Source: a virus. Taken from it: a stretch of 44,920 bases of DNA. Position 1 is the first letter of the stretch. The number at the start of each line of letters is the position of its first letter. The position numbers were made by a program, and so were the translations under genes. The stretch is from positions 1-44,920 of the IMG/VR virus record IMGVR_UViG_3300037011_000581. One strand, written 5' to 3'. Of the stretch, positions 40,510-44,920 are shown in pieces. The notes below the pieces were generated by a model that ran no database searches, was not told the origin of the DNA, and saw only the letters and a list, made by a program, of their open reading frames with translations.

Positions 40510-40910
40510 AGCTTCCAATTTGTAACTGGTGAGGCGCGACGATGGGCTTCCTCCAGGTCCACTTGGGCGAGTTTGAGGTACCGCTGGACCATTTCTAGGG
40601 TGGTGTGGCCGAGCAGGTATTGAAGCTCGAAAACTGTTCCGCTGTTCCTTAGAAAGTTGATGGCGAAGGTGTGGCGAAATCGGTGAGGATGCGCTCCAGG
40701 TATGCCTGCTCGCGCACCCAATCGCTTGATCAGTCGAAGGAGGCCCGCTGTTGTAAGCGGGTCTCTTTTCGTTCCCACGATGAGGGGGTCGGTTGGGATA
40801 GAGTCGCTGATTGTGGCAATAGATAGCGAGGATCGTCTTGCCAACTCTCGCATCGTCCAACCACGACTATCTGTTTCCTGTACAAGCCAATCTGACAATT
40901 TGTCTGGCAT
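40506..40910 (-). CDS. Chimera: XRE repressor N-terminus joined to tyrosine-integrase C-terminus
   Basis: The only convincing minus-strand gene encodes 134 residues. Residues 1-37 are the first helices of an XRE/Cro-type HTH (LSDWLVQETDSRGWTMRELARRSSLSIATISD). From about residue 42 the sequence is the C-terminal part of a tyrosine recombinase: PLTTAGLLRLIKRLGARAGI, H76-x-x-R79-H80, H102 in LLGHTTLEMVQRY, and nucleophile Tyr111. The first catalytic Arg and the Lys are missing, so it should not be an active integrase. It either fuses two decayed lysogeny genes or is a repressor read into an attachment region. It is transcribed divergently from 41031. Confidence 0.75.
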   Translation of the reverse strand: MPDKLSDWLVQETDSRGWTMRELARRSSLSIATISDSIPTDPLIVGTKRDPLTTAGLLRLIKRLGARAGIPGAHPHRFRHTFAINFLRNSGTVFELQYLLGHTTLEMVQRYLKLAQVDLEEAHRRASPVTNWKL

Positions 40911-40916
40911 TTTTTG

Positions 40917-40947
40917 ATTGTACCTCGTGAACTGCTAGAATGGTCAA
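40917..40947 (-). promoter_or_regulatory. Possible promoter of the chimeric gene
   Basis: On the minus strand TTGACC (40942-40947) and TACAAT (40917-40922) are separated by 19 bp, longer than ideal. If used, the transcript begins within a base or two of the start codon (leaderless), as for many phage repressors. A GAGGT 11 bases before the ATG would instead serve as a ribosome-binding site for an upstream start. Confidence 0.4.
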
Positions 40948-40967
40948 GCAATTCGTTAGAAAAGCCC

Positions 40968-40995
40968 TTGACAAGAGACGAATTTCGTGTATAAT
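40968..40995 (+). promoter_or_regulatory. Rightward promoter with operator-like palindrome
   Basis: TTGACA (40968-40973), a 16-bp spacer and TATAAT (40990-40995) are present. The spacer holds the palindrome ACGAATTTCGT (40978-40988), and a related AATTCGT lies at 40950-40956. It drives the RHH and integrase genes and diverges from the chimeric repressor-like gene. Confidence 0.85.
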
Positions 40996-41030
40996 GATAG
41001 GTGTACCGATCAGTATGCTAGGAGGAAAAT

Positions 41031-41279
41031 ATGGCAATAGAAAACGGTCAACAGATAAAAGTCGTTTATCCTGAGCGACTATATCTGCTTCTCGAAGCAG
41101 AAGCGGTAGCTACAGGAGTGCCGATCGCCAGCATCGTCCGGGTCGCAACGGTGGAATACTACCGGCAGAAGGGCATGCTAAAGATCGGCGTGGCAGACGT
41201 GGCGACCGTGGCGAATGATGGCGTTCCTGCTGACCTGGTCGGGGACGGCCAGGGCCACCAGGTTGACCAGGTCGGGTAG
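41031..41279 (+). CDS. Ribbon-helix-helix-like DNA-binding protein
   Basis: ATG 41031 follows TAGGAGG. The 82-residue protein fits the RHH (Arc/MetJ/CopG) pattern: strand QQIKVVYPE (about 7-15), helix RLYLLLEAEAVATG, turn, helix PIASIVRVATVEYYRQKG, then a Val/Asp-rich tail. RHH dimers bind short inverted or direct repeats and often act as Cro-like or plasmid-copy repressors. It is the best small-protein candidate to bind the spacer palindrome upstream or the ten dispersed sites. It abuts the integrase gene. Confidence 0.7.
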   Translation: MAIENGQQIKVVYPERLYLLLEAEAVATGVPIASIVRVATVEYYRQKGMLKIGVADVATVANDGVPADLVGDGQGHQVDQVG

Positions 41280-42641
41280 ATGGCTACGCCAACCCCCCTG
41301 CCCCTGCCTGGCCCTCTGGCCGTTATGGACGCGGTTATCTCCCCTGGGGAGGGGCCGCTGTTTGGCGTCTTCTCAGCAGAGGAGGATCTTTGGGCGGCCT
41401 GGGACCAGGCTCAGACAGCCTGGCTGGACTCGAAGCGTAGGAAATCCGGGCGTGATAATACGGCGAAGGCTTACGCGATGGCGGTGCGCCAATTCTTCTC
41501 CTGGGCTAAATGTCCCCCATGGCGGGTGTCGCCAATGCTGGCGCATGAGTGGGTGCGCGAGTTGGAAGCGGGAACGCCATGCGACGATACGGGGCAGTGT
41601 TTCGTAGGCAATGCCCGCTCAAAGGTGATCCACCGCCCAGGATGCCGGGCGATCCCTCTGGACAAGTACCAAAAGGCATATCCAACGCTTGATGCGGCGG
41701 TTTCGGACGGGTATCGGCTTTGCAATCAATGTCTTGAAGCCAAAACCAAACGAAGCCAGGCAACGATCAATGCCAAGCTTGCAGCACTCGGTTCGTTGTA
41801 CGAGTTTGTACAGACGGAATACGTGATGCAGACGTCAGAAGGCCGAATTGTGGCACTGTGGCCGGCCGATCGTATGAATCCGTTCCAGGCTGTTAAACGG
41901 GTCAAGATTTCTCCGTACGGCCGGGCCAGGTTTCCAACCTATGACGAGGTGTGCAAAATCATTGGCGCAATCAACAGGTCGTGTTTGGTTGGGAAACGCG
42001 ACTATGCACTGCTCTACACGATTGTGACGACGTGTCGAAGATTTAGCGAGATCATCAACCTGCGCTGGGGGGATTTGCGAGAACTGCCAGACGGTACTTT
42101 TTCCTTCTCCTATATCTACAAGGGCGGGGTGGAAAAGACCGATGTGTTGCAACGCGACTGCTATGATGCGATCTGCGAGTACCTGGTCGCTAGCGGGCGC
42201 AATCCAGCCACAATGAAGGCCGAGGATGCGGTATTCACGGCGCTGTACCAGGACCGGGTGTTGCGGATGATGCCAGGGTTATCGGCAGACGATAACTCAC
42301 CTTTGACGAACAAGAGCGCTAACCGTATTCTGAAAAAGTATGCCAAGCGGGTCGGCGTCGACCCAATCAGAGCACACATCCATGGCTTACGACATGCTGG
42401 GATGAGACAGCGTAAGAACGAGATGAAGAAAAACGGCTGTGTTGATTTAGAAGAGTTGATGAAGAAAGCCGCACATTCCAGCCTGGCCGTAACTCAGATT
42501 TATTTGGAGAATGTTCTTGATGATCCCAGTGATCCCGGGGGGAAAGCAGCAGCAGAGGCTTTCAAGCAAAAGCCGGGTCAACAACGACGGAGACGAACGA
42601 GAGCGGTTTCCAGTGCGCAGGACAAGCTGCCAGGGATGTGA
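41280..42641 (+). CDS. int: Tyrosine integrase with an Ada-type zinc insertion
   Basis: The 453-residue protein has a core-binding region (TAKAYAMAVRQFFSWA) and a C-terminal catalytic domain: Arg in TCRRFSEIINL, Lys in YKGGVEKT, H-x-x-R-H in IHGLRH, His in AAHSS and Tyr in LAVTQIYLE. Between the N-terminal helices, residues about 107-151 read CFVGNARSKVIHRPGCRAIP...AVSDGYRLCNQC, which matches the Ada-type metal-binding fold (GNxxSxxxHxxxC...GYxxCxxC). This insertion is unusual for an integrase. The enzyme should integrate the phage genome into the host. Confidence 0.85.
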   Translation: MATPTPLPLPGPLAVMDAVISPGEGPLFGVFSAEEDLWAAWDQAQTAWLDSKRRKSGRDNTAKAYAMAVRQFFSWAKCPPWRVSPMLAHEWVRELEAGTPCDDTGQCFVGNARSKVIHRPGCRAIPLDKYQKAYPTLDAAVSDGYRLCNQCLEAKTKRSQATINAKLAALGSLYEFVQTEYVMQTSEGRIVALWPADRMNPFQAVKRVKISPYGRARFPTYDEVCKIIGAINRSCLVGKRDYALLYTIVTTCRRFSEIINLRWGDLRELPDGTFSFSYIYKGGVEKTDVLQRDCYDAICEYLVASGRNPATMKAEDAVFTALYQDRVLRMMPGLSADDNSPLTNKSANRILKKYAKRVGVDPIRAHIHGLRHAGMRQRKNEMKKNGCVDLEELMKKAAHSSLAVTQIYLENVLDDPSDPGGKAAAEAFKQKPGQQRRRRTRAVSSAQDKLPGM

Positions 42642-42659
42642 TGTTAATGAGCAGGACGG

Positions 42660-42793
42660 CGACGGCAGTGGGCAGGGATAAGGCCCGCATAGGGCGGCGA
42701 AGCGTGGCACTCTGTTGGGGGGCGCCTGGGGCTCCGGTCACCGGTGAAGGCCTCCGATGGTGCGAATCCATCTATCCCTGCCCACTGCTGTCG
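42660..42793 (+). ncRNA. Long-stem structured RNA or attachment-site element, tRNA-like 3' half
   Basis: Arms at 42660-42680 and 42773-42793 pair over 21 bp with one G.U (inner 16 bp perfect: GCAGTGGGCAGGGATA). Inside, GATGG-TGCGAAT-CCATC (42756-42772) looks like a tRNA T-arm directly abutting the 3' arm. I could not fold a standard D-arm or anticodon arm, so it is not a convincing tRNA. It lies directly after the integrase gene, where a tRNA-targeting phage would carry attP. It accounts for most of the gap 42642-42825. Confidence 0.55.
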
Positions 42794-42825
42794 GAAAACA
42801 TTCTACCATAGGAGGAGCAGGAAAA

Positions 42826-43158
42826 GTGATTGGGTATCGGTGGGGCTGGATTGTGGGGGTGTACGGGGTGCTGTTTGTGGCCGGGTTCGGCTACAATGCC
42901 CTGGTGTCGTACCTGGAACGGCGCGGGTACGACGATGGGTTTACAGCTCCGTTGGTGGTTGTGGGGGTGCTGTTCACGATCGGGGGGGTTGCTCTCGTGG
43001 ACTGGCGCGCGGCGCTGCTGACGTTAGGGGCGTTTGCGGCGTCGGGGTTCTGGATGGTCATTGGGTCGTGGTGGCGACACGTTACGGCGCGACGCCACAG
43101 CCAGGAGGCCCTGCGCTCCGAGGCGCTGCTGCCTGAGCGCGAAAGTGGGGAGGAATGA
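42826..43158 (+). CDS. Small multi-pass membrane protein
   Basis: GTG 42826 lies eight bases after GGAGGAG; an ATG at 42757 would extend into the structured element and is rejected. The 110-residue protein has three hydrophobic segments (about residues 5-26, 44-60 and 64-83) and a charged C-terminus. No family is recognised. As a post-integrase membrane protein it could be a superinfection-exclusion factor, which is inference from position only. Confidence 0.65.
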   Translation: MIGYRWGWIVGVYGVLFVAGFGYNALVSYLERRGYDDGFTAPLVVVGVLFTIGGVALVDWRAALLTLGAFAASGFWMVIGSWWRHVTARRHSQEALRSEALLPERESGEE

Positions 43159-43373
43159 CCAAGCAGCGTTATTGGCCCAACAACGCGAAGGAGGCCCGCG
43201 ATCGGGCAGCGGAGGAGGCACAGGCCGGGATAAAGGCGTTAGCACCAGTGGTGCATGGGGACGGCAAATTCGACAACACGGATGTCTTGCGCCGGCAGGC
43301 GCGTGCGTTAAGTGCGCTGCAAAATATCGCACGGTTTATGGAGCAACAGGGCGCTCCGACGCGCCCGGAGTAA
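43155..43373 (+). CDS. Hypothetical small helical protein
   Basis: The 72-residue protein overlaps the preceding gene by 4 bp. It is mostly helical (AKEARDRAAEEAQAGIKAL ... DVLRRQARALSALQNIARFMEQQG) and might form a coiled coil. No family is recognised. Confidence 0.6.
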   Translation: MTKQRYWPNNAKEARDRAAEEAQAGIKALAPVVHGDGKFDNTDVLRRQARALSALQNIARFMEQQGAPTRPE

Positions 43374-43464
43374 ACGAGAACCGGGCCGGAGGCTGTCGGC
43401 CTCGGCCCGGCTCAGGTGGGCAACGGTGGGTCCGTTGTCTGCTCGGGAGTGGGGTCCCAAGACA
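43374..43464 (-). ncRNA. Predicted minus-strand small RNA (~90 nt)
   Basis: Downstream of the minus-strand promoter at 43471-43498 lies a small hairpin (CAACGG-CCGTTG, 43421-43437). A 12-bp GC-rich hairpin with one bulge follows (43381-43410), which on the minus strand is succeeded by TTCTCGTTTA, a plausible terminator. Promoter, body and terminator fit between two genes without touching coding sequence. Target unknown. Confidence 0.6.
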
Positions 43465-43470
43465 CCCCCC

Positions 43471-43498
43471 ATTGTAGCACAGATTTTCTGTGTGTCAA
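43471..43498 (-). promoter_or_regulatory. Minus-strand promoter with palindromic spacer
   Basis: On the minus strand TTGACA (43493-43498) and TACAAT (43471-43476) are separated by 16 bp. The spacer carries the perfect palindrome CACAGATTTTCTGTG (43478-43492), the same design as at 15084 and 40968 but with a different operator sequence. Confidence 0.8.
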
Positions 43499-43509
43499 TA
43501 CTCCCCGGC

Positions 43510-43529
43510 AGTATTTCCTGGGAAATACT
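43510..43529. promoter_or_regulatory. Palindrome P4, extended to 20 bp
   Basis: AGTATTTCCTGGGAAATACT is the longest copy of the ATTTCC..GGAAAT family. It lies 12 bp behind the minus-strand promoter and 25 bp before the + strand gene at 43554, so it could affect both. A half site, CCTGGGAAAT, occurs at 43756. Confidence 0.8.
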
Positions 43530-43553
43530 TTCAGGAAGCGCAGGAGGTGCGCA

Positions 43554-44000
43554 ATGGCAGTGATCGGTTTTCTGACATACGAGGACCTGGTCGCGGAACT
43601 GGCATGGCGACAGCATATCTACGCCGGACTGTACGTCGTGCGGGTTCAGACCTTTACCAGGACGCGCAGCAGCCAGATCGGGCTGGAGTTGGTGGAGTTC
43701 CTACTCGAAGTAGGCGTTGAGGTTGCCGGGGACACGCTGGTGTGTCGGTTCAGCCTGGGAAATGAGTGGGATGTCGCTGCGGATCGGGTCAAGCGAGATC
43801 GTCGGACCGCCAACGCGGATGAGGGGGCAAGAATAATCTCCTCCGACCTGAAGCGCCTGGGATACTCTGTTCACGCTGGAATCATTTCCGCAACCAAAGA
43901 GTCTACAGCGGAGGCTTCCCAAACGACTCTATGGCGCTTTGAGAAAGACAAGGATGATCTTCCTGCGCGGCTGGTCGCGTTGGAGGACCACCATGATTAG
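43554..44000 (+). CDS. Hypothetical protein
   Basis: ATG 43554 follows AGGAGGTGCGCA. The 148-residue protein has an alpha/beta look (IYAGLYVVRVQTFTRTRSSQIGLELVEFLLEVGVEVAGDTLVCRFSL) and a charged second half. No family is recognised. It overlaps the GIY-YIG-like gene by 8 bp. Confidence 0.65.
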   Translation: MAVIGFLTYEDLVAELAWRQHIYAGLYVVRVQTFTRTRSSQIGLELVEFLLEVGVEVAGDTLVCRFSLGNEWDVAADRVKRDRRTANADEGARIISSDLKRLGYSVHAGIISATKESTAEASQTTLWRFEKDKDDLPARLVALEDHHD

Positions 44001-44289
44001 GAGCGGGCCGGGGGTGGTGTACCTGTTACACCTGGACCGCCCAATGGGTGATCTGACGAATCCGCGAGGGCAGGCCCAGCACTATCTCGGGTTCTCGTGG
44101 AAATTGGACGCCCGTCTGGCTATGCACCGGGAGGGCCGAGGGGCCAAGATGCTGGCCGCTGCAAGACGGCAGGGGATCGGGTGGACGTTGGCGCGGACCT
44201 GGCTCGGCGGGCCGGATCTGGAAAAGGCGCTCAAGCGCCAGCATGCACACCATCGGCTCTGCCCGCTGTGCAAGATGGAGCACGGATAG
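43993..44289 (+). CDS. GIY-YIG-like endonuclease
   Basis: The 98-residue protein has VVYLLHLD ... QHYLGFSWKLDARLAMHREGRGAKMLAAARRQGIGWTLARTWLGGPDLEKALKRQHAHHRLCPLC. This follows the small GIY-YIG (UvrC-type/URI) nuclease pattern, with the first motif as VYLL/HYLG, Arg and His in RLAMHR, and an acidic Glu in LEKALK. A C-terminal CPLC may bind zinc. Such proteins in phages are repair-type or homing-type nucleases; no intron or host gene is seen here. Confidence 0.75.
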   Translation: MIRSGPGVVYLLHLDRPMGDLTNPRGQAQHYLGFSWKLDARLAMHREGRGAKMLAAARRQGIGWTLARTWLGGPDLEKALKRQHAHHRLCPLCKMEHG

Positions 44290-44292
44290 GAC

Positions 44293-44529
44293 ATGGCGCT
44301 GGAAACGGAGTTGCAGGCAGGGGACGTTGTCCGCATCGCTGGCAAGCCTTGCTCACGGAATATTGAACCGGAGAATGCGGGTCGGGAGGCGGTTGTTGTC
44401 AAGGTCCCCTGCTGCGACGGCCGGGCGCTGATTGAGATTGTCGGCGCGACGCCACGTTGGAGGCGGTGTGTGCTCTGTGCTGATTTGACGATGGTGCTCC
44501 CCAAAGGTGGTCAATTTCGTCTGCTGTAG
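44293..44529 (+). CDS. Hypothetical Cys-containing small protein
   Basis: The 78-residue protein is strand-rich (GDVVRIAGKPCSRN, AVVVKVPCCDGRALIEIVG, RRCVLCADLTMVL), possibly an SH3-like barrel with a four-Cys metal site (CC...CVLC). No family is recognised. Confidence 0.6.
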   Translation: MALETELQAGDVVRIAGKPCSRNIEPENAGREAVVVKVPCCDGRALIEIVGATPRWRRCVLCADLTMVLPKGGQFRLL

Positions 44530-44532
44530 GCA

Positions 44533-44560
44533 GGCGTAATAATGGGACTTATGGGACGAG
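44533..44560 (+). promoter_or_regulatory. Dispersed 28-bp site S10
   Basis: The core is ATAATGGGACTTAT with GGCGTA and GGGACGAG arms. A 7-bp hairpin follows (GGCCGCA-ACAAA-TGTGGCC, 44564-44582), then the ribosome-binding site of the 44612 gene. Confidence 0.87.
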
Positions 44561-44611
44561 GATGGCCGCAACAAATGTGGCCCTGCAGAAACAAAAAAGT
44601 GGAGGTGAACC

Positions 44612-44764
44612 ATGTGGTGGATGCTGCGCGAACTGAAAGCGTCCCTGGCTGATGCCTGGGAACATGGCGACCTGGTTGGTCACCTGAAAGCGTGGTGGTC
44701 AATCGTGTGGTGGATAGACAATGGCAAGTACACCACCAACATCACCAAAGAGGAGATGATCTGA
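44612..44764 (+). CDS. Small Trp-rich protein
   Basis: ATG 44612 follows GTGGAGGTGA. The 50-residue product (MWWMLRELKASLADAWEHGDLVGHLKAWWSIVWW...) has six Trp in WW pairs and an amphipathic helical pattern, suggesting membrane-surface association. It ends in a TGATG overlap with the membrane protein at 44764, so the two are coupled. Confidence 0.65.
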   Translation: MWWMLRELKASLADAWEHGDLVGHLKAWWSIVWWIDNGKYTTNITKEEMI

Positions 44765-44920
44765 TGCCTGGGTGGGTGGGCGTTGCCGTGGGTGGGGTAG
44801 CCGTAGGCGCGGCGGTGCTGCTGGTCTGGAGGTTCGGCAGGCAGATCGGACGCGGGCTGATGTGGGCCGCGGGACTTGCTGCGGTGGTGGCTGTCGCCTG
44901 GGCGCTGGCATCACAGGCCG
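44764..44920 (+). CDS. Multi-pass membrane protein, 5' part (continues at position 1)
   Basis: ATG 44764 begins MPGWVGVAVGGVAVGAAVLLVWRF, the first membrane segment, and reads in frame across the circular junction into 1-603. From 44794 on the sequence duplicates the window start. Confidence 0.8.
   Translation, partial: MPGWVGVAVGGVAVGAAVLLVWRFGRQIGRGLMWAAGLAAVVAVAWALASQA
44794..44920. repeat. Right copy of 127-bp exact terminal repeat
   Basis: This is identical to 1-127 and establishes circular closure; see the left copy. Confidence 0.95.

Noticed and set aside
42660-42793. A functional tRNA gene
   Set aside because: The T-arm-like hairpin and closing stem fit, but no acceptable D-loop or 5+7+5 anticodon arm could be found, and the closing stem is far longer than seven pairs.
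42757-42826. ATG 42757 as the start of the membrane protein gene
   Set aside because: It lies in the structured stem element with no ribosome-binding site; GTG 42826 has an ideal GGAGGAG upstream.

Overview
The window is a complete, circular, high-GC genome of a temperate tailed phage with siphovirus-type tail genes, or of a phage-plasmid. The first 127 bases are repeated exactly as the last 127, so the unique circle is 44,793 bp and the gene cut by the window edge runs from 44764 through the origin to 603. Nearly every gene is on the + strand. The single convincing minus-strand CDS is a repressor/integrase-like gene at 40506-40910. No rRNA, canonical tRNA or CRISPR array was seen. The host cannot be named. 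High GC, Ala/Thr-rich 'TATA'-type linkers in the lipoprotein and an Ada-type zinc insertion in the integrase would fit a Chloroflexota-like bacterium, but this is weak inference.

Layout. (1) 44612-4626: membrane proteins, a lipoprotein, an FtsK/HerA-like ATPase and a membrane-anchored winged-helix protein, with a TTTGAC repeat array. (2) 4616-7681: a large primase-helicase. (3) 7857-13299: an ASCH-like protein, then a tightly overlapping PRTRC-type cassette: ParB-related protein, ubiquitin-like protein C fused to a second domain, two unassigned genes, protein B (E2-like candidate), protein A (JAMM peptidase motif) and a ThiF/E1-like protein. (4) 13354-17151: small proteins, a DndC/PAPS-reductase-like enzyme, a HAD phosphatase, and two sigma70-like promoters, one with a palindrome in its spacer and one that abuts a start codon. 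(5) 17273-18658: holin-like, coiled-coil and M23 peptidase lysis genes. (6) 18665-32843: packaging and head genes, including a protease-scaffold-capsid fusion with a strong internal start, then connector, portal, tail terminator, an inserted glycosyltransferase, tail tube and frameshifted tail chaperones. (7) 32843-33711: an independently promoted 'moron' with a pseudoknot-like leader and two paralogous small proteins. (8) 33740-40509: tape measure, Dit-like, Tal-like and fibre proteins. (9) 40506-44529: lysogeny region with the chimeric gene, an RHH protein, an integrase, a 21-bp-stem RNA/att candidate, a minus-strand small-RNA candidate and small genes.

Two families of dispersed sites overlay this map. 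Ten copies of a 28-bp motif, all sharing ATAATNNNNNTTAT, lie about every 4 kb around the circle, nine of them between genes. Four copies of a perfect 14-bp palindrome (ATTTCCCAGGAAAT or its complement) lie at gene ends; two of them bracket the ubiquitin-like part of the PRTRC cassette. With a ParB-related protein and an RHH protein present, a partition or genome-wide silencing role is a reasonable hypothesis. The phage-borne ubiquitin-like cassette, with a fused Ub-like domain whose di-residue tail is internal, and these dispersed site families are the most interesting content.
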